DNA of 64,000 bases from Microplitis mediator (taxonomy: Eukaryota; Arthropoda; Insecta; Hymenoptera; Braconidae): the NCBI RefSeq assembly GCF_029852145.1, contig NC_079977.1, positions 9,453,140-9,517,139 of the forward strand, read 5' to 3'. Made by a program: the position numbers and the translations under genes. This document shows, in pieces, positions 48,344 through 58,935 of the stretch; positions within the stretch are counted from its first letter, which is position 1, and every line of letters starts with the position of its first letter. The notes beneath the pieces are model-generated. The model saw only the letters and a program-made list of their open reading frames with translations. It was not told the origin of the DNA and did not search any database.

Positions 48344-50701
48344 TATACCGGAATTAAACACTTTTTCAGAAAAAACGTTTAATCTAAAAAACATGTATAT
48401 TATAAAACGCTTAAATTTCTTAAACAGTTTAAAAAAATTCTACCAATTTTGTCAATCGACAAATGATACAAATAACAATTTCAAAATATAAAAGTGTAAT
48501 AATTTTCAAATATATTTATGCATTACGATATAGATGTATCAAAACGTATTTTTTTGTATTAAAAATAAAATTTTACAAATGATTGAACTCGGTTCATATC
48601 ATCCAATGAATTCTAAACGATCTTAATTTATTATTAAAATAAATGTTAAATTTTTAATTTTAAACGACGATAGAGATATTCTTGAACTAATACATTTTTT
48701 ATATCTTCAAAGTTAACATGGGAAAAAAATTTTATTTTTTTTTATTTTTCTAGCTCGGCATTCGCACGTCATATGAATAAGTCCATAGCATATTATTGTA
48801 GAGAATTGAACGCTCTACAAAAAAGGTCTCTTATCATTTTTTGATAAATCCATCCATTCGAAAATTATCGGAGCTGGAAGTCAAATCTATAATAAATTTT
48901 CAGATCTTTTTACTTTTCCAGCAAAACTATCAGACTTATCAAAAAATGTTATAGGATCTTTTTTATAGACAATTTTACTTCCTACAAATTAGTTTAAATA
49001 AAGTTCATTCGAATTCTGCATTGTTTTCTAATTATTTTCATTTTAATCTTAGGCCATACATTACTAAATGTACTATCATATATGTTAATGTATGATCCGC
49101 ATCTTTACGATGCGCGCGCACAGGGTTTACACAAAAACTAAATGTTGAAGTTGCTACATACACAACACGTGTTTTAAAAGTGCGAATTGTATATGTGCTT
49201 AATAATTATATTCAGTATACTGAATCACTATAGTGATTTAAATTGAACATTTTGATAAATATTATTTACTACTTATTTGTAAATATTAGTGAAGAAAATT
49301 GTGCTTATATACTTTTTCAAGTGTTCCAACATAATTAAGGTTAACTATCCGTATGTATTATTTATTGATATAAATTATTATAGTATTATTTAATCTAATT
49401 TCTACTAAATATTATTAAATTATTAATTTAAAATATTTATTATTGATTATTTAATATTTGAAAAATAAATATAAAAATTATAAAAATATATTCAAATATA
49501 CGTAAGATATAACCTGTAAAAAACGTAACGTTGTACAATTAAGGAAAAATAAATAAATATTTTAAAAATAAATCAATGAATTTAACACAAAATTTGTGAT
49601 AAAAATTACAATCGAATATTAAATTAAAATAATAAATATTTAAAATTAATAATCTAATAATATTTTGTATAAAGTACATATATAATATATATTGACTATT
49701 CTCCAAATTTAATATTTTTTATAAATAATTAAATATTAAATAATAATGAAAATTAAATATTTAATTAAATTATTAATTTTTAATATTAATTTCTCTACAA
49801 TAAAATTTGCTCATCAACCTAAGATTCTGTTATTGTAGATTTTATGACTATTAATGGTACTATTCAATCTCTATTCCAGTTCTTAAGATGGATAAAACAA
49901 ATGCGGAAATTTGTAAGGACTGTCACAATTGGAAGATGCTATGACAGTAATATGGACATAATTTAAAAATAACATTCGAACAATATTATAAAATTTATGT
50001 TACACTTAATGGAAGAAAATGAATATTTATTTATTTAATTTTTCAAATTTTAACTAATTTTTATTAAATGTGTTGACGATCTTTTTCTAGTTCTTTTATT
50101 ATATTATTGTAATTAATTATTTGTATTATACTGTATATTTTCAGATTCTGAATGATTTTTATAACTCAATAAATAACCAGTTATTTTAAAGTTACTTCTA
50201 TGGTTTCTAATTTTTTTCAAGTGTAAACATTTTTTAGAGCTTTTTTTTTTGGACAAAAATACAAATATATTTTTAATTTATACTAAATTCCATTTCTTCT
50301 TTTATGCTGAATGTGTGATGCAATAATTATCTGAATCTTCTGATGATAAGAATATTATTCCAGGATATGACAACAATCAATAACGACTTTTATTCAAAGG
50401 CAACTATTATTTTTAATATTAGAAATATTATTATAAAAATTCAATTGATTGTACTTCAATGGAAAAATTATTATTTTTATTTTAAAAATATTTATATTAT
50501 TAATTAATGACACTAAACACTTAAAGTGTGTATTAATGCCTAAACACTTTAAGTGCCTTATTATCTAAAACACTTTATGTGTGTTAAAATTAAACGTTTA
50601 AAGTGTTTACTACACTTTAAACACTAAAAAGTGTTTAGTAAGTGACTACAAGTATTTAAACGCTTAAAGTGTTTTAAAACAAAACACTTGGATTTGCAGT
50701 G
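48344..50701. repeat. Inverted arm A' of the E1 palindrome
   Basis: Pairs with 45711-48068 at a constant sum of 96412. The homologous 5' part of E2 (51037-52560) differs from both by several percent, so the arm-to-arm identity is not family background. Confidence 0.9.
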
Positions 50702-51036
50702 TATCTGTTTTAATTTAAAACACTCGATGTTTTTTTTAAACGTTTAATGTAACAGTAAGCGCTTTATAATAAAACACATAGAAGTGTTTTTTTCTTTAAA
50801 CGGATAAAACGTTTTCGGATTAAACACCTAAGTGTGTTACGCGAACCTTTAAAACACTTGTAATGACTTATGCGATTGTTTAAACGTTTATACCGTTTTA
50901 CTTCTAAGCGCTTAAGTTGCAGAAAACACTAACGTGTTTTATTTTAACACACTAAGTTAAACACTTGGATTTGCAGTGTCGTTAAGACCTCCGCAGTGTG
51001 TATTGGCAGGATCTGGTGGCACTCACACTGTCTGCA

Positions 51037-54000
51037 CACTGCAAATCCAAGTGTTTTGTTTTAAAACACTTTAAGCGTTTTAATACTTGTAGTCACTTAC
51101 TAAACACTTTTTAGTGTTTAAAGTGTAGTAAACGCTTTAAACGTTTAATTTTAACACACATAAAGTGTTTTAGATAATAAGGCACTTGAAGTGTTTAGGC
51201 ATCAATACACACTTTAAGTGTTTAGTGTCATTAATTAATCATATAAATATTTTTAAAATGAAAATAATAATTTTTCCATTGAAGTACAATCAATGAAACT
51301 TTTATAATAATATTTCTAATATTGAAAATAATAGTTCCCTTTGAATAAAAGTCGTTATTGATTGTTGTCATATCCTGGAATCATATTTTTATTATCGGAA
51401 GATTCAGATAATTATTGCATCACATACATTCAGCATAAAAGTAGAAATGGAATTTAGTATAAATTAAAAATGTGTTTGTATTTTTGTCCAAAAAAAAGCT
51501 CTAAAAAATGTTTACACTTGAAAAAAATTAGAAACCATAAATGTAACTTTAAAATAACTGGTTATTTATTGAGTTATAAAAATCATTCAGAATCTGAAAA
51601 TATACAGTATAATACAAATAATTAATTACAATAAAATAATAAAACAACTAGAAAAAGATCGTCAACACATTTAATAAAAATTATTTAAAATTCGAAAAAT
51701 TAAATAAATAAATATTTATTTTCTTCCATTAAGTGTAACATAAATTTTATAATATTGTTCGAATGTCATTTTTAAATTATGTCCATATTACTGCCATAGC
51801 ATCTTCCAATTGTGACAGTCCTTACAAATTTCCGCAATTGTTTTATCCATCTTAAGAACTGGAATAGAAATTGAATAGTACCATTAATAGTCATAAAATC
51901 TACAATAACAGAATCTTAGGTTGATGAGCAGATTTTATTGTAGAGAAATTAATAATTTAATTAAATGTTTAATTTTCATTAGTATTTAATATTTGATTAT
52001 TTATAAAAAATATTAAATTTAGAGAATAATCAATATATATTATATATGTACTTGATACAAAATATTATTAGATTATTAATTTCAAATATTTATTATTTTA
52101 ATTTAATATTCGATTGTAATTTTTATCACGAATTTTGTGTTAAATTTATTGATTTATTTTTTAAATATTAAATAATCAATAATAAATATTTTAAATTAAT
52201 AATTTAATAGTATTTAGTAGAAATTAGATTAAATAATAATATAATAATTTATATCAATAAATAATACATACGGATAGTTAACCTTAATTATATTGGAACA
52301 CTTGAAAAAGTATATAAGCACAATTTTCTTCACTAATATTTACAAATAAAAAGTAAATAATATTTATCAAAATGTTCAATTTAAATCACTATAGTGATAC
52401 AGTATACTGAATATAATTATTAAGCACATATACAATTCGCACTTTTAAAACACGTGTTGTGTATGTAGCAACTTCAACATTTAGTTTTCGTGTAAACCCT
52501 GTGCGCGCGCATTGTAAAGATGCGGATTAACATATATGATAGTTCATTTAGTAATGTATGGCCTAAGATTAAAATGAAAATAACTAGAAAACAATGCGGA
52601 ATTCGAATGAACTTTAATCTAACTAATTTGTAGGAAATAAAATTGTCTATAAAAAAGATCCCATAACATTTTTTGATAAGTCTGATAGTTTTGCTGGAAA
52701 AGTAAAAAGATCTGAAAATTTATTATAGATTTGACTTCCAGCTCCGATAATTTTCGAATGGATGGATTTATCAAAAAATGATAAGAGACCTTTTTTGTAG
52801 AGCGTTAAATTCTCTAGAATAATATGCTATGGTATTATTCATATGAGGTGCGAATGCCGAGCTAGAAAAATAAAAAAATAAAAAAATTTTTTCCCATGTT
52901 ATTTAAATGGGAAATGGAGAATTGTAATTGGGCACCTCTTAATATTAATATTAAGAGCTCAAATTTTAATAGAATTTTTTTTCATCATCTCAAACAATAT
53001 TTTTACTGTATCAAAGAAAAAAAATAGTCACTTTTTTTGGCCCACCCTAATGGAAAGATATGATCATATCTAAGCATTTTTTCCCGGGCTATTTTTTTCG
53101 ATTCATCATATGCTTATTTTAAAATACTATTTCTTTTTAATTACAGAAAGAATGTCATCAGAGAAAATACGCTGATACACAGAAACTTAACTTTGAAGAT
53201 ATAAAAAATGTATTAGTTCAAAAATATCTCTATCGTCATTTAAAATTGAAAATCTAACATTTATTTCAATAATAAATTATGATCGTTTAGAATTCATTGG
53301 ATGATATCCCGCATGAAAAAACTTTATATGTGAAAACATATATGATAGAATATATGAATATTATAATGTGATATATTGTACAATATATAAAATAATATTT
53401 ATATTTTTGCCGTATTAATATATGATAATATATTGAAAAAAAATATATTGCTAGAATATATTATCAATATATTTATCAATATATGACTTTTTATGTATGT
53501 TTTACATATATATATTTTAATATATCTTTTTTATATTGATATATTATATTGAAAGTAGTATATTAATTAATATATAGTATTTTTTATATTTTTTATATAT
53601 GTTTTCTCATATATAAAAAATATATGGTTTCCAATATATCGTAAAATATATGGCACTTTTTTTACTTTTCTTAGGTTATTGTCAGTAAATATAAGGTCAA
53701 TAAAAAGAAGGAGAAAAAAGAATAAATTTGACTTTTTTTTGTGGAATTGTGTAAAAATTGAAAAAGTATATTGAAAAAATAAAATTTTCAATATATTGCG
53801 AAAAATATAAGTTTTAATATACTAGAAAAATATAATTCCAATATACCGCGAACCATATATTTAATCATATAAATTCTTTCATATATAATCAATTATATAG
53901 AGACTATATACCACTAATTATATGAGTCAAAATATATGGATATATATATCAAGTTTATTATATTATACTTATAAATTATATATATACTATCCATATATGA

Positions 54001-55068
54001 TAAGAATATATTGAGCATTATATGAGATAATATATATAGAAAAATACAAAACATTATATACAAGTAAATATATTATGATAAATATATAATCCAATATATG
54101 TAAAAAACATATATTTTTCAATATAGATATTTTTGCCGCTATATATTTATCACATATTCACCATATATTTTTTTATATACTTTTAACAATATATAGCTTT
54201 TCCATGCGGGATGAACCGAGTTCAATCATTTGTAAAATTTTATTTTTAATACAAAAAAATTCGTTTTGATACATCTATATCGTAATGCATAAATATATTT
54301 GAAAATTATCACACTTTTATATTTTGAAATTGGTATTTGTATCATTTGTCGATTGACAAAATTGATAGAATTTTTTTAAGCTGTTTAAGAAATTTAAGCG
54401 TTTTATAATATACATGTTTTTTAGATTAAACATTTTTTCTTGAAAAAGTGTTTAATTCTGGAATATCTGTTTTAATTTAAAACACTCGATGTTTATTTAA
54501 ACGTTTAATGTAACAGTAAGCGCTTTATAATAAAACACATAGAAGTGTTTTTTTCTTTAAACGGATAAAGGGTTTTCGGATTAAACACTTAAGTGTGTTA
54601 CGCGAACCTTTAAAACACTTGTAATGATTTATGCGATTGTTTAAACGTTTATACCGTTTTACTTCTAAGCGCTTAAGTTGCAGAAAACACTAACGTGTTT
54701 TATTTTAACACACTAAGTTAAACACTTGGATTTGCAGTGTACATGTTTTTTAGATTAAACATTTTTTCTTGAAAAAGTGTTTAATTCTGGAATATCTGTT
54801 TTAATTTAAAACACTCGATGTTTATTTAAACGTTTAATGTAACAGTAAGCGCTTTATAATAAAACACATAGAAGTGTTTTTTTCTTTAAACGGATAAAGG
54901 GTTTTTGGATTAAACACTTAAGTGTGTTACGCGAACCTTTAAAACACTTGTAATGATTTATGCGATTGTTTAAACGTTTATACCGTTTTACTTCTAAGCG
55001 CTTAAGTTGCAGAAAACACTAACGTGTTTTATTTTAACACACTAAGTTAAACACTTGGATTTGCAGTG
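51037..55068 (+). mobile_element. CACTA-like element E2, with nested element and duplicated 3' end
   Basis: Begins CACTGCAAATCCAAGTG at 51037 and ends TTTGCAGTG at 55068, inside the same host exon as E1. Compared with E1 it retains an extra segment (about 52900-53190) including the acceptor TTAATTACAG and short exon 53145-53260. A 903-bp AT-rich element is nested at 53308-54210. Its last 329 bp (54411-54739) are repeated in tandem at 54740-55068, joined CAGTG|TA. Confidence 0.8.
53308..54210. mobile_element. 903-bp AT-rich element with CCCGCATG termini, 2-bp AT target duplication
   Basis: Left end CCCGCATGAAAAAACTTTAT, right end TTTTCCATGCGGG. The empty site is visible in the E0 and E1 copies (GATGATATGAACC), so the boundaries are exact and AT is duplicated. 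The interior is saturated with ATATAT-type words such as AATATATCG and CATATATGG. A 74-codon frame inside has no support as a gene. Confidence 0.85.
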
Positions 55069-56473
55069 TGTGTGTGTGTGTGCTGTTCATCAAAACATAA
55101 AACTTATGATGTTAGGTAAATACTTTGAAAATTAAATTTCGATAGTGAAAACTAACAATTTTTAATTCTGACAGGTTCTAATTTAGCGTCGCTCACTCGC
55201 CATCTTCCGATTCCTTTAGTGCAATATCAGGATTGTTTTAAGCTCCTAGTATGTCCCAACCCATCATCTGACTGTTATTTTCAAAAATGTCCAAATTGCC
55301 CAGGCATCAAACTTCTAGAAGAATTATTAGAAACTGTTTTTGATGAAAATGAAATAGATGATATCACTTATAAATATTGGATATCAAATTCACGTTGCAG
55401 TCTTGAAACATTCATCAAGAGCTCTTCGGATTTCATCGAGATATTTTCTGAACAAATTGTCAATCTTTTGCCACATGACTTCATTGCTAAACAGCAATCT
55501 AGTTTTTTGAAAAGCAAAAAGGAATCATTAAAAGACAATGAGTTTTTAGTAATTTGTGATTTTGCTGAAAACTATGCTTTTGTGATTCAAGATGCGGTTC
55601 CGGGATTTCACTGGAATAATAATCAAGTCACAATTTTTCCCGTAGTGATTTATTTCAAGCAAAATAATGAAATAACTCATCGCAGCTTAATTATTATTTC
55701 TGATAATAATCATCATGACACAGTTGCTGTATATGTTTATCTCAAAATTATTACTGATTTTATAAAGGATCTAAACTCTACTGCAGCAAAAGTTTTTTAT
55801 TTTTCTGATGGTGCTTCACAGCAGTTTAAAAACTTCAAAAATTTTGTAAATATTTACTATCACAAAGAAGATTTTAATTTAGATGCCGAATGGCATTTTT
55901 TTGCCACAGCACATGGTAAAGGACCTTGCGATGGTATTGGTGGAGTTGTCAAAAGAAAGGCCGCGAAAGCTAGTCTTCAACGACCTATCGATAATCAGAT
56001 AACAACACCTGAAGAATTTTATGAGTGGGCAGTTGAGTCAAATTCTTTACCTAGCATTGCTGTAAAATTTTCACCTGAAAGTGACTATGTTGACGCTAAA
56101 GAAAAATTGGAACTGCGATACAAAACAGCAAAATCAATCACAGGGACTCAGAAATTTCACTGTATTATTCTGGTAACTAATGGCAGCATAAAAGCTAAAG
56201 AGTATTCCAATTCAAACCTAGATCGTACTTGTAAATTATTCAGAAATTTGCGTAAACAAATAAATGTTACTGTTTTGATTGTGTGTAAACAGATAAAATA
56301 ATTGATTAATTGTTTAGAAAATCCTTTAGTATCGTATAGTTGTAAAAAAAAGTAAAAAATAGTTTAATAAAAGATATATAATCACAAAAATGATAATTCT
56401 GAAAAAAAAAATTTTTTTTCAATTTTCAAAAATCGAAAAAAAATAGTAATCATGGTAGTCCCACGACCAGAAC

Positions 56474-57170
56474 AGTAGATAGGCAAGGGGGTTTCTGTCC
56501 CAATTAGCATCAAAATGGGTACGATCTGTTGTATCGACTGTGGGTAAGTTAACGATTGATGATAATGTGTCGGCTGTTCGTGTGCTTATCTGGGGCCTTT
56601 TTGACATCATTTTGATGCTAATTGACGTTATTTGGTAGTTTTTTACCGTCGGAGCTCATTTTTGAGCTTATCTAGGACCCTTTTGAGCTCATGTCCGCCA
56701 TTTTGAGCTCGTCTTATAATAGATGGCGCCTTGTGTATGTTTTGAGCGGGAAATTTAGAAAACAAAATGACACCATGATGGCGCTCAAGGCTGATACTTT
56801 CTCAGTCTATCAGCCTTGAGCGTCATCACGGGGCCAATTTACATTCTGACCGATGTTTGATATATTCAAACTCGGTGTAGTACGAGCACTTGCGAGAAGC
56901 CATGCCATCTAGTGGTTTAGTTTCTCTCCCCTCTTTGTTCTATTTCTAACTGCGTAGTAGATGACGTCATTCGACAAGTCTGAACTGACTTTCGACCTAG
57001 AGTGGGGATACTGAGCTGACGTTGAGCTCGCGAGCTCACAGCAGTCAGTCTTTATCGAGAAACGTTCTAATTAACAGTTTGTAAAAAAAAAAAAAAAAGC
57101 TTGTGATTTATTACTGAATTATTTCATTACAGAGATCATTCGATTTATTTCCTAATTATTGTTTATTGTG
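56474..57170. other. Spacer between the transposon and the OB-fold-like gene; GAGCTC repeats and a hairpin
   Basis: GAGCTC or GAGCTT occurs about eight times between 56650 and 57040. A hairpin at 56789-56838 pairs GGCGCTCAAGGCTGATA with TATCAGCCTTGAGCGTC. 'ATCATTTTGATGCTAATTG' and 'CAATTAGCATCAAAATG' (about 56498 and 56608) are inverted copies, so a small fold-back is present. Sequence from about 57040 may be the promoter/5' UTR of the next gene. Confidence 0.5.
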
Positions 57171-57263
57171 TGTTTTAATACCAAGTAAGTATTAAATTAT
57201 AATAACAGTCAAATTATGTGTTATTGACTGAAAAATTAATTAATTGAATTACTAGTTTTCAAG

Positions 57264-57575
57264 ATGGATCTAACGAAAATTAATGAGATCAACACCTTGG
57301 CCTACATCTTGCCTGTTAAAAAACTTCAGGAACTGGAAGCTGACAAGACATATAAAATAACTGAAATTAAAAAAATTTCAACGCAATATGGGCCTAAAGT
57401 AGTTGCCAACCTGGATGATAAATTCACAATTTACTTTCCTGCAAGAACAAACAATGAATTGGTAGCTCATGAAGATAAATTAAAAACTCTTATTGATATG
57501 GTGTCACAAGAAAAATTTTACCTTTTATTTCATGGATCTAAATACAATAAATTTGAATTTGTTACTCGATCTTGA
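57264..57575 (+). CDS. Small OB-fold-like protein, 103 aa, paralogue of the palindrome gene
   Basis: Intact ORF starting MDLTKINEINTLAYILPVKK. 'LEADKTYKITEIKKISTQYG' and 'LDDKFTIYFPAR' match the spacing of the gene at 13559, and both end in an aromatic 'KFEF'/'MFEF' motif. A donor-like CCAA|GTAAGT near 57185 and an acceptor TTTTCAAG directly before the ATG suggest the same 5' UTR intron. A beta-rich OB-fold that binds single-stranded nucleic acid is my inference; no function is demonstrated. Confidence 0.7.
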   Translation: MDLTKINEINTLAYILPVKKLQELEADKTYKITEIKKISTQYGPKVVANLDDKFTIYFPARTNNELVAHEDKLKTLIDMVSQEKFYLLFHGSKYNKFEFVTRS

Positions 57576-58100
57576 ATTCTTATGCAAAAAACTTATTATA
57601 GTTAAAAAATTTTTTTTATCATGGTTCTAAATTTATGTATATTTTCTTTTTATTTAATAATAAAATTAAAACTTCTAATATAAAAAATATATTTTTAATT
57701 GTTATGTATTCTCCATGCATACATTATAGATTTAAATCATATATCTTTAAGCAATAAATTCGTTTTTTTATAATATATAGAATGTAATTATTAAAAAAAA
57801 AAAAGATAGACAAAATAAAATCTAGAAGTGTGTAGGAGATTCGAATGGTTGTTTACGCATGCGCGTTATTGTTTGATGTGTGTGTGTGTGTGTGTATTTC
57901 CAATGAAAGTAATATAGGCGGGAATTTCAAACGTCTTTTTACGCAAGTGTAGCTATGTGAGCGACATCACACTGACGTTTGGAGAATTATGTTTGAAATT
58001 CCCGCCGCGAGCAGCAGTGATGCTTGGAGGGGGGGGGGGGGTGCAGAGCAAGGTTACTAGAATAGGTTACTAGAAATACTACTCTAGTAACCTTGGTGCA
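57576..58100. other. Intergenic: AT-rich 3' flank, (GT)n, and a short hairpin
   Basis: A polyadenylation-like AATAAA occurs near 57656. (GT)n lies near 57879-57895. Two inverted phrases (GGCGGGAATTTCAAAC near 57917, GTTTGAAATTCCCGCC near 57990) define a small fold-back. A hairpin at 58049-58093 pairs AAGGTTACTAGA with TCTAGTAACCTT. Confidence 0.5.
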
Positions 58101-58310
58101 GAGAAGCCGCCGCGAGCAACAGGGACGCATGGAGGGATGGGAGAGAAGCCGCCGCGAGCAGCGGGGACGCATGGAGGGAGGGGAGAGAAGCCGCCGCGAG
58201 CAACGGGGACGCATGGAAGGAGGGGAGAGAAGCCGCCGCGAGCAGCAGCGATGCTTGGAGGGAGGGGAGAGGAGCCGCCGCGAGCAACAGGGATGCATGG
58301 AGGGAGTTGC
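58101..58310. repeat. GC-rich minisatellite, five units of 42 bp
   Basis: Unit pattern GAGAAGCCGCCGCGAGCA then 'RCRGGGACGCATGGAGGGAGGGGA'. A degenerate leading unit lies near 58000. Because 42 is a multiple of three, open frames run across it on both strands (for example a 14-residue repeat ERSRREQRGRMEGG on plus), but composition and lack of flanking coding signal argue against a gene. Confidence 0.9.
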
Positions 58311-58559
58311 AGAGCAAGGGTACTATTCAGCTGTAGCTGTATATAGTATGCTAGAAAAGTATGAAAGTGTGAAAGAGAAAAAATTTAGCGGGAAATTTAA
58401 AAGAAAAATATTCTTGAGTATCCTCTGTAGTAGTAGCGCGGTTCTTTCAAATGTAAGGAAGTAGTGATAATGAAAGAGGGAATTTTGAATAATAATATTT
58501 AATTTATTTGAATGTTGTTTTTTTATTAATAAAATATCTTTTTAATAATATTATTTTAA

Positions 58560-58830
58560 TATTTTTTAAATATTGGTATTACTATTACGAAAATTTTTTT
58601 TTTAAATAAAATAATAATTAATTAAAACTAATTTTTTTTTGTATAGTTAAGTAATTACCATTATAAAAAATTTTTTTTAATAAAATAATAATGAATTAAA
58701 ACTAATTTTTTAAAAGTAAGGTTATTACTATTATAAAAAATTTTTTTAAATAAAATAATAACTAATTAAAACTAATTTATTTTTTAATAGTAAGGTTATT
58801 ACTATTATAAAAAATTTTTTTAATAATCAT
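58560..58830 (+). repeat. AT-rich tandem repeat, about 78-bp unit, four copies
   Basis: Units contain 'TTACTATTATAAAAAATTTTT' and 'AATAACTAATTAAAACTAA'. No gene. Confidence 0.75.
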
Positions 58831-58935
58831 AATTTTTGGTGTATGCAGTTGGTATTCAAACATATAAATATTATAACTCAATTTTTTTTTTTTTTTTTTC
58901 CACTACACCAAGATGAAAATTTTTTTTTTGAAACT

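Larger units (their letters stand above)
45711..50978. mobile_element. CACTA-like element E1, rearranged as arm A, end S, inverted arm A', end S
   Basis: Begins CACTGCAAATCCAAGTGTTT and ends with the complement at 50978, with TC apparently duplicated around it in the host exon (GCATC / TCGTT). A is 45711-48068, S is 48069-48343, A' (48344-50701) is the inverse of A with zero net length change over 2,358 bp, and S recurs at 50704-50978. Segments compared are identical. Terminal and subterminal parts are packed with AAACACTT/AAGTGTTT. CACTG ends, 2-bp duplication and subterminal word arrays are features of CACTA/EnSpm elements. No transposase is encoded. Confidence 0.8.
44330..56301 (+). pseudogene. 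Transposase-like gene with CC..C..C N-terminal finger and 'FSDGA' core, broken by two insertions
   Basis: Pieces in order: 44330-44699 with 'RTYPFNRCCNPLNIDNHSK' and 'YLCGMCRKKL' (a zinc-finger-like N-terminus); 44940-45414 with 'LSGEELVRTVSQL' and 'AQKVLILTLLPGDWS'; 45490-45710 with 'VIDFYVSDDISVNLPGKQDF' and 'ENKIGFSAFA' (stop codons in the joining region); a 58-bp exon island at 50979-51036 encoding 'LRPPQCVLAGSGGTHTVC'; 55069-55119, ending 'VHQNIKLMML' at a donor GTAAAT; and 55177-56301 after acceptor TCTGACAG, with 'VICDFAENYAF', 'YFSDGASQQFKNFKNF' and 'FFATAHGKGPCDGIGG'. The aspartates in CDFAENY and FSDGA may be catalytic. I know this as an abundant unnamed family in insects and Hydra. 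Position between TIRs supports a transposase. Confidence 0.75.
43476..56473 (+). mobile_element. Large DNA transposon carrying a multi-exon transposase-like gene, filled with later insertions
   Basis: The left end GGGGCATTCCACGCCAAATC follows (TA)n. A long inverted repeat joins 43882-44075 (TTCTGGTCGTGGGACTACCA...) with 56297-56473. These enclose the gene at 44330-56301, as expected for an autonomous element. The outer 400 bp of the left end has no clear partner on the right, so the right terminus is probably deleted. Without the CACTA-like insertions (45711-50978 and 51037-55068) and the MITE (44700-44850) it would be about 3.6 kb. Confidence 0.7.

Noticed and set aside
53567..53791. 74-codon minus-strand ORF
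   Set aside because: Inside the AT-rich CCCGCATG element; low complexity and not seen in its other fragment.
58084..58464. Repeat-containing ORFs over the minisatellite
   Set aside because: Open on both strands because the unit is 42 bp; no start context, splice signals or flanking coding sequence.
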